Positions 1-11,500 of a DNA stretch of 64,000 nt are shown piece by piece. The notes beneath the pieces are model-generated. The model was not told where the DNA came from, did no database searches, and saw only the letters and a list, made by a program, of their open reading frames with translations. The stretch covers positions 5,704,001 to 5,768,000 of the forward strand of contig NC_067205.1 in the NCBI RefSeq assembly GCF_026262505.1, written 5' to 3'. Positions within the stretch are counted from its first letter, which is position 1, and each line of letters starts with the position of its first letter. This DNA comes from Trichomonas vaginalis G3 (taxonomy: Eukaryota; Parabasalia; Trichomonadida; Trichomonadidae). Made by a program: the position numbers and the translations under genes.

Positions 1-1460
1 TGGATGCAAATATCATTCTGGAAATTGAATATTCGGCATTCAATCTCTGATTTATTGATGTTGAATGGGAAATATGCCAATGAATTGTTTCCGAATGCAC
101 CAAAAACATCGGCGTCAAAAATTTTCTCACTGGTTTTTCGTCTATCAATCCCAGCTCATTATATACGCAACCAATCAAAAATCTGATATGGGAGTCCAAG
201 GCTAACTTTTTGTTGTCTACCTAATAAAAGAGGAAGCAGCATTAGTGAGAATAATCGCAAATATTCAATTTAAATTATCTTTTTATTCTTAATTTAAAGT
301 GACAAAAAGAATAAAAAACCTATTCTAAGGCATGTTGTTATGTAAATGAGACTAGACATCATATTTTATGTTATGAAAAAAAAATATTTAGAATTTTAGA
401 ACAAAATAAATAGAAAAAATAGCATAACTTATGGATGTGCGTATATTAAATTTAATAAATTAAGAGAAATTATTTTTGGCGCCACAATTATTCGTTAACT
501 CTCAAATTTTTCTGAGTCAATAAGCCGCCAAAAAAGTGTCATTTTGTTTCGTTAGAGAAAGATGAATTGTCCATATCATCCAATCGGGAACAAGGGGGAT
601 GGGGATTAGATGATAAAGAAGCAATTCATGCTCTCTATATGAAGCAATCAGACTTACCAGCAACAATGTGAATCAGTCTTTCACTGAATGAGTAGGTGTT
701 GGAAGAACTGTTCTCTAAAGCGATACAGTTGCGCTACATGTTCGTCAACTTGTCTAGAAATAAATATATCATTTGTTTTATACGTTTTTTCGTAATAAAT
801 CTATTTGTATTTGTTGTATTTGAGTATGAAGATAACAAAAACTACGGCATAAGACGCAGTACACTGGGCTTCGTTGCCATTTTATTTACCATGTTAAGAA
901 TAAACTTAACAGACATGCTTTGTTTTCGACGAAGCCATCTAAAATAACGTACATCTAAATAAAACTAAAAAACTGTAAAATTTCTTTATTTGATAGTATA
1001 CTTCAAATTATGCACTATACCTTCTAGAATTCTATAACACTCTTTGCATATAATTTTTAAAAAAAAAGTTATATCTCGACAAAAATATGATTTATCAATA
1101 GAGTATGTAAAATAAAACTCATTCGCAGTATTAAAAAATCGTAAATCTTTCCAAAAAAAATTTGAATTACAAATTTTAAAACTTAAAACAACATTTTTTG
1201 AAGCGAAAAAACGAAATCTAATTTTTTTTGGAAAATTTAGAATAAATAGAGCTCTTTAACTCGTCGAATACAAATTGTTTTCAAGTTTTTTTCGACCGGA
1301 AATTGAACTTTTAGAGTTTATACAATAAGATTCACATGAAAAAATACGGGTTTAACAAAGAAATCACCAATATAAAGGTTTTTTAGTAGAACGAGATTGA
1401 TAAAAACTATGGTATGATAAAAAGACGATAATTTTTTGGCGGGATAATTGAAGAATATGA
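1..1460. other. AT-rich left flank, no convincing gene
   Basis: I see no recognisable gene here. On the minus strand about 2-230 there is an open frame of roughly 70 codons without an early ATG, running off the window edge; its translation is not compositionally trivial and could be the remnant of a coding region, but I do not recognise it. A second open stretch at 696-947 begins only at GTG, and a run of about 40 open codons precedes it near 535-668 ending in a stop. These look like decayed coding pieces. Positions 475-530 hold a short imperfect inverted pair (TTTTTGGCGCC and GCCGCCAAAAAA) that may mark a tiny mobile element. The rest is low-complexity A/T sequence. Confidence 0.4.
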
Positions 1461-2268
1461 ATGATTCGAATTACAGACATACTCTAGTCCGAAACTTACT
1501 ATGGTTCGTGACTTATTTTTGACACAGAATAGCTGTAGACTAAGGCTTACTCTAGATCCAGACTTATTATACAATTAAATTTGCTTTTGGAATAAGACTT
1601 AATTTTAGTTACAAACTTATCTTAATATCAGACTTATATTTAGAATCAGACTTACTTTAGTCTAGAACTTACATTTAGAATCAGACTTCCATTTCAAGTC
1701 AGACTTACTTTCGTCCGAGACTTACATTTCAAGTCAGACTTACATTTCAAGTCAGACTTACTTTCGTCCGAGACTTGCATTTCAAGTCAGACTTGCTTTC
1801 GTCCGAGACTGACATTTCAAGTCAGACTTACATTTCAAGTCAGACTTACTTTCGTCCGAGACTTGCATTTCAAGTCAGACTTGCTTTCGTCCGAGACTGA
1901 CATTTCAAGTCAGACTTACATTTCAAGTCAGACTTACTTTCGTCCGAGACTGACATTTCAAGTCAGACTTACATTTCAAGTCAGACTTACTTTCGTCCGA
2001 AACTTACATTTCAAGTCAGACTTACTTTCGTCCGAAACTTACATTTCAAGTCAGACTTACTTTCGTCCGAGACTTACATTTCAAGTCAGACTTACTTTCG
2101 TCCGAGACTTACATTTCAAGTCAGACTTACTTTCGTCCGAGACTTACATTTCAAGTCAGACTTACTTTCGTCCGAGATTTACATTTCAAGTCAGACTTAC
2201 ATTTCAAGTCAGACTTACTTTCGTCCGAGACTTACATTTCAAGTCAGACTTGCTTTCGTCCGAGACTG
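1460..2268. repeat. 18+17 bp satellite, left of the outer element
   Basis: Alternating modules ACATTTCAAGTCAGACTT (18 bp) and ACTTTCGTCCGAGACTT (17 bp) run nearly perfectly from about 1690 to 2273. From about 1460 to 1690 they are degenerate, with GACTTA cores still visible. The same satellite resumes directly after the outer element at 63550, so it is the insertion target of that element and not part of it. The long open frame at 1863-2279 is an effect of the period and is not called a gene. Confidence 0.9.
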
Positions 2269-2273
2269 ACATT
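2269..2273. repeat. Target site duplication of outer element, left copy (ACATT)
   Basis: ACATT directly precedes the terminus AGTTAGTATCCC at 2274 and is repeated directly after the opposite terminus at 63550-63554. ACATT is also part of the satellite unit, so the duplication is not independent of the repeat. A 5-bp duplication is in the 5-6 bp range reported for Maverick/Polinton elements. Confidence 0.75.
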
Positions 2274-2284
2274 AGTTAGTATCC

Positions 2285-2329
2285 CTAAGTGGTGTACTGT
2301 GGCACTGCGCGCCTCCGTACACGACTTAG
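2285..2329 (+). other. Terminal hairpin of outer element, left end
   Basis: CTAAGT (2285-2290) pairs with ACTTAG (2324-2329), one G/G mismatch follows, then GTGTAC (2292-2297) pairs with GTACAC (2317-2322). The 19-base loop contains GGCACTGCGCGCCTCC. The inner element has the same architecture and loop with different stem bases, so pairing rather than stem sequence is preserved. Possible roles are an origin for protein-primed replication or an integrase or terminal-protein recognition site. Confidence 0.8.
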
Positions 2330-2333
2330 TGGT

Positions 2334-2410
2334 TTTGACACTTTACGAAACCGTTAACGTATATTTTACAATACAACCATAACACCAACTTAACCTTAAA
2401 TATTTACAAA
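2334..2410 (+). promoter_or_regulatory. Conserved subterminal block of outer element
   Basis: The stretch from TTTGACACTTTACGAAACCG to the GTTAACGTATATTTTAC part and the later TTAACCTTAAATATTTACAAA is nearly identical in all four ends of the two elements (also 34763-34840, 61207-61284 and 63413-63489), although the neighbouring hairpin stems and downstream sequences differ. Such conservation suggests binding of an element-encoded protein such as integrase or replication factors. It could also include the promoter of the terminal gene. Confidence 0.6.
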
Positions 2411-2555
2411 ACCATCTGACACATAAACGACTTCACCAACGACTTCACTAATGATTTCACTAACGACTTCACTAACGAATTCACTACCATCCTCACTAAA
2501 TAAAAAATAACCTTATTTTATTTATTTTCCAACTTTTTTATTTCATTACAAAGAC

Positions 2556-2990
2556 ATGTCTGACTACATTTACTATGACTCTTTCCCAGAACGTTTCCGT
2601 GAACTATTCAAAACTCAAGTAAAACTGAGAAACATGCATTTTAACAAAGACAGACCCATTGACGATGAAAGAAACCCTGAATATATTACAATCCCTTATG
2701 ACGCAAAGTTCATTGCATACATTCCTTATGGTCGCAGAGGAACGAAAACTATTTCAACAAAGAACAAAAATTATTTCTGGAGCGATGAAGAAAATTGCCT
2801 TATCTACATAAATGCATATTTAAATAAAGCTACATATTGTACAAAAGAAGGTTGGACTGGATTTGAGCTCTACATATACGACGACGATGGAAACAGACGT
2901 TGTGTATACCCATACGATAATATGTACCATTGTTTTCATCAAGCATTAAACGAATACATAGTCAGTAAGGGTCTCATTCCTGCTGAGTAG
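2556..2990 (+). CDS. Hypothetical 144-residue protein in outer terminal repeat, left copy
   Basis: I do not recognise this protein. It is a compact acidic and aromatic-rich soluble protein: the N-terminal 40 residues are rich in Tyr, Phe and charged residues, a glycine/arginine turn YGRRGTK lies near residue 65, and a Tyr/Asp-rich segment YIYDDDGNRRC lies near 105. No signal peptide or membrane segment is seen. The ATG follows a short A/T leader with TCATTACA just upstream, which resembles a trichomonad initiator. It lies inside the terminal inverted repeat, so a second copy exists at 62833-63267 with the penultimate residue Val instead of Ala. Near identity of the copies and an intact frame indicate recent copying or selection. 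It converges on the 99-residue gene. Confidence 0.7.
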   Translation: MSDYIYYDSFPERFRELFKTQVKLRNMHFNKDRPIDDERNPEYITIPYDAKFIAYIPYGRRGTKTISTKNKNYFWSDEENCLIYINAYLNKATYCTKEGWTGFELYIYDDDGNRRCVYPYDNMYHCFHQALNEYIVSKGLIPAE

Positions 2991-3061
2991 AAATGTTATA
3001 TTTTTGTTCTGTCATTTATATAAAAATTAATGATATCACCACCCTCACACGTATGAAAACA

Positions 3062-3130
3062 TAGCCCAAAAATATATTTAGGGTAGAAGGGTAGATCTAA
3101 CCTCATTTCTACCCTCATTTCTAACCTTGT
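3062..3130. promoter_or_regulatory. AGATCT dyad module (GGGTA variant) between convergent genes
   Basis: GGGTAGAAGGGTAGATCTAACC is followed by TTTCTACCC and TTTCTAACC: two forward half-sites, an AGATCT centre, then three reverse half-sites. It sits in the 3' gap between the 144- and 99-residue genes, next to a conserved TGATATCACCACCCTCACAC stretch at 3030-3049. The location suits a bidirectional 3'-end element or a protein-binding cluster. Confidence 0.6.
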
Positions 3131-3143
3131 TGAATTCATTGCT

Positions 3144-3443
3144 TTATAACTCTCTTCCTTTCTCCAACTCTTCTAGCTTCTTCTTAAGTTCAGCAATGTT
3201 GTCCTCATGAAGTTTAATCTTTCTCAAAATTCCTTCTCTATCTAATGGTTGCTTTATCTTTCTAAACTGAACTCTACCATCTTTCATAGTATGAATGTAA
3301 AAACCTTCTGGAATAGTTCCTGATTTAATGTATTCTACCAAAAACTTTTGTTTCATTGCTTCAGTGACTTTAGTCGTCATTTCAATCAAAGGTGAAGCTA
3401 GCACAGCGATAATGGATTTCATGACTTTTAGTATTTCATGCAA
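3144..3443 (-). CDS. Small basic coiled-coil protein, left copy
   Basis: This 99-residue protein has no membrane segment after the short hydrophobic start (residues 7-20). Its centre holds IPEGFYIHTMKDGRVQFRKI (about 46-65), and the C-terminal third is a heptad-like Lys/Glu/Leu helix, probably a coiled coil. I cannot name a family; a DNA-binding or dimeric regulator is a guess. A homologue missing the first residues lies near the left terminal repeat of the inner element (35793-36032), which links the two elements. ATG codons at residues 1, 8 and 22 are all possible; the inner homologue begins at the equivalent of residue 22. The right-arm copy at 62368-62667 differs by Arg to Lys near residue 69. 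Confidence 0.65.
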   Translation of the reverse strand: MHEILKVMKSIIAVLASPLIEMTTKVTEAMKQKFLVEYIKSGTIPEGFYIHTMKDGRVQFRKIKQPLDREGILRKIKLHEDNIAELKKKLEELEKGREL

Positions 3444-3785
3444 TCTTAACAGATAGCCTTATAAGTACTTCCAGTATCGCTAGCTGTCCCTCCTTTTTAT
3501 ATAACTCCATGACATTTATAATCTCGCGAAACTTAACAGGTAGCATAACAGATTAAAATCAGATGAGGTTTTGAACCAAAATTTCTAAGCAACGTTGTCA
3601 AGGATTTTGAGGAACTAGGGACAGAGTGTGGCAAAGTCCAAGATTTAATTTATCTTCATCTGTTTCATCAGCTATCTCATCTAATATGCCAATATTTTAT
3701 TCATAACTCGTGGCAAACTCACTAACTTTCATTATGTTCATCTGCATGCTTCATCTGATAGAAAGTATGACTTTCATTAACTCTG
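3444..3785. other. Upstream region of the 99-residue gene inside the outer terminal repeat
   Basis: No gene is visible. The segment is unique-looking, A/T-rich and matched in the right arm at about 62036-62367. CTCCTTTTTATATAACTCC near 3490 could be promoter sequence for the minus-strand gene. CTAGGGACAGAG at 3605-3616 is the first instance of a phrase that is then amplified in the adjoining 63-bp repeat. Confidence 0.45.
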
Positions 3786-4030
3786 TGAGATAATGAAAAC
3801 TACTAGGGACAGAGACCATGGCAAAGTTTATGACTTTCATTATTTCCAGAACTTAATGAAAACTACTAGGGACAGAGACCATGGCAAAGTTTATGACTTT
3901 CATTATTTCCAGAACTTAATGAAAACTACTAGGGACAGAGACCATGGCAAAGTTTATGACTTTCATTATTTCCAGAACTTAATGAAAACTACTAGGGACA
4001 GAGACCATGGCAAAGTTCATGATTTAATTT
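3786..4030. repeat. 63-bp tandem repeat, about four copies
   Basis: The unit contains TGAAAACTACTAGGGACAGA and ends with TTATTTCCAGAACTTAA. Because 63 is a multiple of three it gives a repeated 21-residue open frame, which is more likely a by-product than a protein. The right arm carries only about two copies (61916-62040), so copy number has changed since the arms separated. Confidence 0.8.
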
Positions 4031-4046
4031 ATTCTCTCACTGTTCT

Positions 4047-4310
4047 CATGAACGACCTCCTTATTGCATGTATGACCTCCTCACTGTCTTTCATGAACTA
4101 TTTCATTATTGTTCTCATGTATGACCTCCTTATTGCATGTATGACCTCCTTATTACATGTATGACCTCCTTATTGCATGAACGACCTCCTTATTGCATGA
4201 ACTATTTCATTATTGCATGTATGACCTCCTTATTGCATGTATGACCTCCTTATTGCATGAACTATTTCATTATTGCATGTATGACCTCCTCACTGTCTTT
4301 CATAAGCGTT
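4047..4310. repeat. Short minisatellite with ATGACCTCCTTATTGCATG unit
   Basis: About a dozen 19-20 bp units with ATGACCTCC, ATGAACGACC and ATGAACTATTTCATT variants. No equivalent is visible in the right arm between 61640 and 61916, so this is left-arm specific. Confidence 0.75.
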
Positions 4311-4384
4311 TCAAAGTCTCCTTTACTCATTACTTCAATCTCATGCTGTTCACAGTAGTACTTAACTTCATCAAACTTCATCAG

Positions 4385-5300
4385 GAATGATTTGTGAAAA
4401 CTTTATCGTCAAACTTTATCGTCAAACTTCATCGGGAATGATTTGTGAAAACTTTATCGTCAAACTTCATCGTCAGACATGAACGTCAGACATGAACGTC
4501 AAACTTTATCGTCAAACTTCATCGTCAGACATGAACGTCAGACATGAACGTTAAAACACTTTATCAAACTTTATCGTCAAACTTCATCGTCAGACATGAA
4601 CGTTAAAACACTTTATCAAACTTTATCATCAAACTTCATCGTCAAACTTCATCAAACTTCATCAGGAATGATTTGTGAAAACTTTATCGTCAAACTTTAT
4701 CGTCAAACTTCATCGGGAATGATTTGTGAAACTTTGTGAAAACTTCATCAAACTTCATCGGGAATGATTTGTGAAAACTTTATCGTCAAACTTCATCGTC
4801 AGACATGAACGTCAGACATGAACGTCAAACTTTATCGTCAAACTTCATCGTCAGACATGAACGTCAGACATGAACGTTAAAACACTTTATCAAACTTTAT
4901 CGTCAAACTTCATCGTCAGACATGAACGTTAAAACACTTTATCAAACTTTATCATCAAACTTCATCGTCAAACTTTATCGTCAAACTTCATCGTCAGACA
5001 TGAACGTTAAAACACTTTATCAAACTTTATCATCAAACTTCATCAAACTTTATCGGGAATGATTTGTGAAAACTTTATCGTCAAACTTCATCGTCAAACT
5101 TTATCAGACATGAACGTCAGACATGAACGTCAGACATGAACGTTAAAACACTTTATCAAACTTCATCGTCAAACATGAACGTCAGACATGAACGTTAAAA
5201 CACTTTATCAAACTTTGTGAAAACTTCATCGTCAGACATGAACGTCAGACATGAACGTTAAAACACTTTATCAAACTTTATCGTCAGACATGAACGTATA
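4385..5300. repeat. Higher-order satellite A (TCATCGTCAGACATGAACG family), left arm
   Basis: The array combines short modules AACTTTATCGTC, AACTTCATCGTC, AGACATGAACGTC, GTTAAAACACTTTATC and GGGAATGATTTGTGAAAAC in changing orders. The reverse complement fills 31780-34696 and 61351-61635, where it is about three times longer and is the target of the inner Maverick. Confidence 0.85.
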
Positions 5301-6204
5301 TGCTTTGTCAAGACTTCTTCATCGTACATGTTTTGTCATGACTTCTTCATCGTAATGAGCGTAAATGAATGTGTCGAAACTTCTTCAAACTTCATCAAAC
5401 TTCATCAAACTTCATCGTAATGAACGTAAATGATCCAAAAATAATGTTTACGTTAATGTTTGACAACAACACAGTAGAGGAAGGCAATTATGACTTATTT
5501 TTGAAGAACTGAAGGTGTCACCATGTCACCAGGTCATTTAACTTCTCTGAAAAAGTGTGACAACATGACATTTGACAACACAGTAGAGGAAGGCAATTAT
5601 GAACGTAAATGAATGTGTCGAAACTTCATCATAAATGATTTGTCAAGACTTCTTCATCGGAATGAGTGTAAATGATTTGTCATGATGATTTCATCGTATA
5701 TCCTTTGTCAAACATGAGTGTAAATGAATTTTCATGATTTCATCGTAATGAGTGTAAATGAATGTGTCGAAACTTCATCATAAATGTTTTGTCATGACTT
5801 CTTCATCGTAATGAGCGTAAATGAATGTGTCAATACTTCATCGTATATCCTTCATCATAATGAGTGTAAATGATTTGTCAAACATGAGTGTAAATGATTT
5901 GTCATGATGATTTCATCGTTAATGTTTTGTCAAACATGAGTGTAAATGATGTGTCGAAACTTCTTCATCGTAATGAGTGTAAATGAATGTGTCGAAACTT
6001 CATCGTATATCCTTTGTCAAACATGAGTGTAAATGAATGTGTCGAAACTTCATCGTATATCCTTTATCAATACTTCATCGTTAATGTTTTGTCAAACATG
6101 ATTTATCAATACTTCATCGTAAATGTTTTGTCATGATTTCATCGTTAATGTTTTGTCATGATTTCATCATCGTAATGAGTGTAAATGATCCAAAAATAAT
6201 GTTT

Positions 6205-6253
6205 ATGTTAGAATGTTAGATCTAACACCTTTTCTAACATGTTTTCTAACATG
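6205..6253. promoter_or_regulatory. AGATCT dyad module (TGTTA variant)
   Basis: TGTTAGAATGTTAGATCTAACA is followed by TTTCTAACATG twice. It has the same geometry as the GGGTA and GGTGA variants but with half-site TGTTA/TAACA. It recurs at 11943-11994, 17636-17690, 24462-24500, 24785-24830 and 31230-31285. Confidence 0.6.
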
Positions 6254-6613
6254 ACCTCATCGTAAATGTTTTGTTATGACCTCATGGAACTTAAACGTAA
6301 ATGTTTTGTTATGACCTCATGGAACTTAAACGTAAATGTTTTGTCATGACTTCTTCATCGTATATGCTTTGTCAAGGTTTCTTCGTATATGTTTTGTCAT
6401 GATTTCATCGTTAATGTTTTGTCATGACCTCATCGTAAATGTTTTGTTATGACCTCATGGAACTTAAACATAAATGTTTTGTTATGACCTCATGGAACTT
6501 AAACGTAAATGTTTTGTCATGACCTCATCGTAAATGTTTTGTTATGACCTCATCGTATATGTTTTGTCATGACCTCATCGTATATGTTTTGTCATGACCT
6601 CATCGTAAATGTT

Positions 6614-6835
6614 TGTGAAGAATATAGCAATCGCCGGAATTCAGACGGTTGCTTTTTATACAAATTCACACAGGAAAATTCTTGAGTTTTGGTTGAAAGA
6701 ATACGGTCGAGCCAAAAGTGGCTCAACCTCAAAACAAGCATTTATGAGCTTACTAAGGAAATTTATGAATGAATTCAAAGTATTTGCATACATCCTGACC
6801 TCGTTCATTTTGTTGCTGAATTCAGCAAAAATAAT
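6614..6835 (+). pseudogene. KilA-N gene fragment in array, copy 1 (frameshifted)
   Basis: Same sequence as the better-preserved copy at 12360-12572. An extra A near 6760 and a missing G near 6780 move the frame, so the KilA-N-like translation is readable only in pieces. It lies between satellite units with no start codon or promoter of its own. Confidence 0.55.
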
Positions 6836-7713
6836 GTTTACGTTAATGTTTTCACTGTTACCATGTTACCATGTTACCATGTGCTACCAGGTTAATTAAC
6901 TTCTCTTAAAATTACTGACAACATGACATTTAGACAACAGTCCAGGAAATAAACTTCATCGTATATGCTTTGTCATGACTTCTTCGTATATGTTTTGTCA
7001 TGACTTCTTCGTATATGTTTTGTCATGATTTTCATCGTAATGAACGTATATGTTTTGTCAAACATGAACGTAAATGTTTTGTCATGACTTCATCGTAAAT
7101 GTTTGCCATGACTTCATCGTAAATGTTTTGTCAAGACTTCATCGTATATGTTTTGTCATGACTTCTTCGTATATGTTTTGTCAAAACATGAACGTAAATG
7201 TTTTGTCATGATTTCTTCATCGTAAATGTTTTGTCATGATTTCTTCATCGTAAATTTTGTCATGACTTCTTCGTATATGTTTTGTCATGACTTCATCGTA
7301 TATGTTTTGTCATGACTTCATCGTATATGTTTTGTCATGACTTCATCGTATATGTTTTGTCATGATTTCTTCGTAAATGATTTGTCAAGACTTCTTCGTA
7401 TATGTTTTGTCAAACATGAACGTATATGTTTGTCAAGATTTCATCGTAATGAACGTATATGTTTTGTCAAGATTCATCGTAATGAACGTATATGCTTTGT
7501 CATGACTTCATCGTAAATGATTTGTTATGACCTCATGGAACTTCATCGTAAATGTTTTGTCATGACTTCATCGTATATGTTTTGTCATGACTTCATCGTA
7601 TATGTTTTGTCATGACTTCATCGTAAATGTTTTGTCAAACAGAACGTATATGTTTTGTCAAAACTTCTTCGTATATGTTTGTTATGACTTCTTCATCGTA
7701 ACGAGTGTAAATG

Positions 7714-7812
7714 ATTTCATATGATTGTTTCCCTCGAAAAAACGAGAGAAGAGATTCCATATGAAAATCGCAAGAATTTGACTCCTGGTTTGAAATATTA
7801 TTATGTCATAGA
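7714..7812 (+). pseudogene. Fragment of the 49.2-kb KilA-N gene in array, block 1a
   Basis: About 95 bp, including CTCCTGGTTTGAAATATT, match the KilA-N coding sequence at 49709-49806 of the inner element (opposite orientation) with roughly one difference per ten bases. A second, slightly different copy follows at 7838-7935. The flanking bases are ordinary satellite. Confidence 0.7.
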
Positions 7813-8355
7813 CTTCATCGTAATGAGTGTAAATGATTTCATATAATTGCTTACCTCGGAAAACCGAGGGAAGAGATTCCATATGAAAATCGCAAGAATT
7901 TGGCTCCTGGTTTGAAATATTATTATGTTCATAGATTTCATCGTACATGTTTTGTCAAACATGAACGTATATGTTTTGTCAAACTTCATCGTAAATGATT
8001 TGTCGTGACTTCATCGTATATGCTTTGTCATGATGATTTCATCGAAACTAAACGTATATGTTTTGTCGTGATTTTATCGTAAATGTTTTGTCATGATTTT
8101 ATCGTAAATGTTTGTCATGACTTCTTCATCGTACATGTTTTGTCATGACTTCTTCATCGTAAATGATTTGTCATGATTTCTTCATCGTAATGAGTGTAAA
8201 TGTTTTGTCAAACATGAGCGTAAATGATTTGTCATGATTTCTTCATCGTAAATGATTTGTCATGACTTCTTCATCGTAATGAGTGTAAATGTTTTGTCAA
8301 ACATGAACGTAAATGCTTTTGTCATGATTTCTTCATCGTAATGAGTGTAAATCAG

Positions 8356-8410
8356 ACAAAAATATATTTTAGGTGAAGAGGTGAGATCTCACCTCTTTTC
8401 TCACCTCTTT
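8356..8410. promoter_or_regulatory. AGATCT dyad module (GGTGA variant)
   Basis: AGGTGAAGAGGTGAGATCTC is followed by CACCTCTTTTCTCACC and a further TCTCACC: half-site GGTGA/TCACC. It recurs at 14120-14170, 19805-19860 and, inverted, 29168-29215, as well as in the inner element (35299-35346, 50925-50970, 51996-52045, 60693-60745). Confidence 0.6.
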
Positions 8411-8521
8411 TCTCACCTCATGAATTTTCATGATTTCTTCATCGTAATGAGGGTATATGTTTTGTCATGATTTCATCGTATATGTTTTGTCAAACATGAA
8501 CGTAAATGTTTTGTCGAAACT

Positions 8522-8560
8522 TCACTTTTTTGACGAAGTGCAAATCTTCACTTCGTGTCA
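8522..8560. repeat. GACGAAGTG hairpin unit in array
   Basis: GACGAAGTG and CACTTCGT flank a 7-base spacer, giving a stem of about 9 bp in either strand. Further array copies are at 9184-9222, 14275-14310, 14938-14975, 19962-19998, 20622-20660 and, inverted, 27728-27766, 28533-28571 and 29024-29061. Identical units stand next to the KilA-N genes of the inner element (48604-48915, 50087-50180). Confidence 0.7.
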
Positions 8561-11500
8561 AAACTTCATCGTAAATGTTTTGTCAAACATGAACGTAAAT
8601 GTTTTGTCAAAACTTCATCGTATATGCTTTGTCAAACATGAGCGTAAATGATTTGTCGAAACTTCATCGTATATGCTTTGTCATGATTTCTTCATTGTAT
8701 ATGTTTTGTCATGATTTCTTCGTAAATGATTTGTCATGACTTCTTCATCGTAATGAGTGTAAATGACCCAAAATATATTTTAGGTAGAAGGGTAGATCTA
8801 ACCTCATTTCTAACCTCATTTCTAACCTCATGAATTTCATGATTTCTTCATCGTAATGAGTGTAAATGTTTTGTCATGATTTCTTCATCGTAATGAGTGT
8901 AAATGACCCAAAATATATTTTAGGGTAGAAGGGTAGATCTAACCTCATTTCTAACCTCATGAATTTTCATGACTTCTTCATCGTAATGAGTGTAAATGTT
9001 TTGTCATGATTTCTTCATCGTAATGAGCGTATATGTTTTGTCAAACATGAACGTATATGCTTTGTCATGATTTCTTCATCGTAATGAACGTTTATGCTTT
9101 GTCAAACATGAACGTAAATGTTTTGTCAAAACTTCTTCATCGTATATGCTTTGTCAAACATGAACGTAAATGTTTTGTCGAAACTTCACTTTTTTGACGA
9201 AGTGCAAATCTTCACTTCGTGTCAAAACTTCATCGTAAATGTTTTGTCATGACTTCTTCGTATATGATTTGTCAAACATGAGTGTCAATACTTCATCAGA
9301 ATGAGTGTAAATGAATGTGTCGAAACTTCTTCATCAGACATGAACGTTAAAACACTTTATCGGGAATGATTTGTGAAACTTCTTCATCGTAATGAGCGTA
9401 TATGTTTTGTCATGATTTCTTCATCGTAATGAGCGTAAATGATTTGTCATGATTTCTTCATCGTACATGTTTTGTCGAAACTTCATCGTACATGTTTTGT
9501 CGAAACTTCATCGTACATGTTTTGTCATGATTTCTTCATCATAATGAGCGTAAATGTTTTGTCATGATTTCTTCATCGTACATGATTTGTCGAAACTTCT
9601 TCATCGTAAATGATTTGTCATGACTTCTTCATCGTAATGAGTGTAAATGTTTTGTCATGACTTCTTCATCGTACATGTTTTGTCATGACTTCTTCATCGT
9701 AAATGATTTGTCATGACTTCTTCATCGTAATGAGTGTAAATGTTTTGTCAAACATGAACGTAAATGCTTTTGTCATGATTTCTTCATCGTAATGAGTGTA
9801 AATGATCCAAAAATAATGTTTAGGGTAGAAGGGTAGATCTAACCTCATTTCTACCCTCATTTCTACCCTCATGAATTTTCATGAATTTGTCATGATTTCA
9901 TCGTAAATGCTTTTGTCAAGACTTCTTCGTGAATGCTTTGTCATGACTTCTTCATCGTAATGAGTGTAAATGTTTTGTCATGACTTCTTCGTGAATGCTT
10001 TGTCATGATTTCATCGTAAATGCTTTTGTCAAGACTTCTTCGTGAATGCTTTGTCATGACTTCTTCGTTAATGCTTTTGTCATGATTTCATCGTACATGT
10101 TTTGTCATGATTTCTTCGTTAATGCTTTTGTCATGATTTCATCGTGAATGAACGTGAATTCTTTGTCATGACTTCTTCATCGTACATGTTTTGTCATGAC
10201 TTCATCGTATATGTTTTGTCAAGACTTCTTCGTAAATGTTTTGTCATGACTTCTTCGTAAATGTTTTGTCAAGACTTTGTCATGACTTCATCGTGAATGC
10301 TTTGTCAAGACTTTGTCATGATTTCTTCATCGTAATGAGTGTAAATGATCCAAAAATAATGTTTAGGGTAGATGGTTAGATCTAACCTCATTTCTACCCT
10401 CATGAATTTTCATACGGAATCTCTTCGTATATGTTTTGTCATGACTTCTTCATCGTAATGAGCGTAAATGATCCAAAAATAATGTTTAGGGTAGAAGGGT
10501 AGATCTAACCTCATTTCTACCCTCATTTCTACCCTCATGAATTTTCATGAATTTGTCATGATTTCATCGTAAATGCTTTTGTCAAGACTTCTTCGTAAAT
10601 GTTTTGTCAAGACTTCTTCATCGTAATGAGCGTATATGTTTTGTCAAACATGAGCGTAAATGTTTTGTCATGACTTCTTCATCGTACATGTTTTGTCGAA
10701 ACTTCATCGTATATGTTTTGTCATGATTTCTTCGTAAATGATTTGTCAAGACTTCTTCATCGTAATGAGCGTATATGTTTTGTCAAACATGAGCGTAAAT
10801 GATCCAAAAATAATGTTTAGGGTAGATGGTTAGATCTAACCTCATTTCTACCCTCATGAATTTTCATACGGAATCTCTTCGTATATGTTTTGTCAAGACT
10901 TCTTCATCGTAATGATTGTAAATGTTTTGTCAAACATGAGCGTAAATGTTTTGTCATGACTTCTTCATCGTAATGAGCGTAAATGATCCAAAAATAATGT
11001 TTAGGGTAGATGGTTAGATCTAACCTCATTTCTACCCTCATGAATTTTCATACGGAATCTCTTCGTATATGTTTTGTCATGACTTCTTCATCGTAATGAG
11101 CGTAAATGAATGTGTCGAAACTTCTTCAAACTTCATCAAACTTCATCAAACTTCATCGTAATGAACGTAAATGATCCAAAAATAATGTTTACGTTAATGT
11201 TTGACAACAACACAGTAGAGGAAGGCAATTATGACTTATTTTTGAAGAACTGAAGGTGTCACCATGTCACCAGGTCATTTAACTTCTCTGAAAAAGTGTG
11301 ACAACATGACATTTGACAACACAGTAGAGGAAGGCAATTATGAACGTAAATGAATGTGTCGAAACTTCATCATAAATGATTTGTCAAGACTTCTTCATCG
11401 GAATGAGTGTAAATGATTTGTCATGATGATTTCATCGTATATCCTTTGTCAAACATGAGTGTAAATGAATTTTCATGATTTCATCGTAATGAGTGTAAAT

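Larger units (their letters stand above)
2274..4020 (+). repeat. Left terminal inverted repeat of outer element
   Basis: This block is matched in reverse complement at about 61916-63549, including the 144- and 99-residue genes, the AGATCT module between them and the sequence upstream of the 99-residue gene. The arms differ by a few substitutions and by copy number of the 63-bp repeat at the inner edge (about four copies here, about two on the right). Confidence 0.85.
5357..11095. repeat. 5.7-kb block, copy 1
   Basis: The block starts at GAATGTGTCGAAACTTC with TCATCAAAC triplets and recurs at 11096 and 16795. Inside are 27-28 bp satellite units such as CATCGTAAATGTTTTGTCATG, AGATCT modules, two classes of KilA-N gene fragments and GACGAAGTG hairpins. 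Compared with copy 2 it carries scattered single-base losses in T or A runs (for example around 6613, 7100 and 7250). No gene is called; open frames such as 7682-7989 and 8457-8651 are satellite-derived. Confidence 0.85.

Noticed and set aside
696-947. Possible Ty1/copia RNase H remnant
   Set aside because: A short NYGIRRSTLGFV-like phrase is suggestive, but no other retroelement motif is found nearby and the frame starts only at GTG.
1863-2279. 138-codon open frame
   Set aside because: It is the satellite read in one frame; units of 18+17 bp give a periodic translation with no gene-like composition.
3793-4164. 123-codon open frame with a repeated 21-residue unit
   Set aside because: The 63-bp period creates it; right arm has two units only, and the frame is not kept there.
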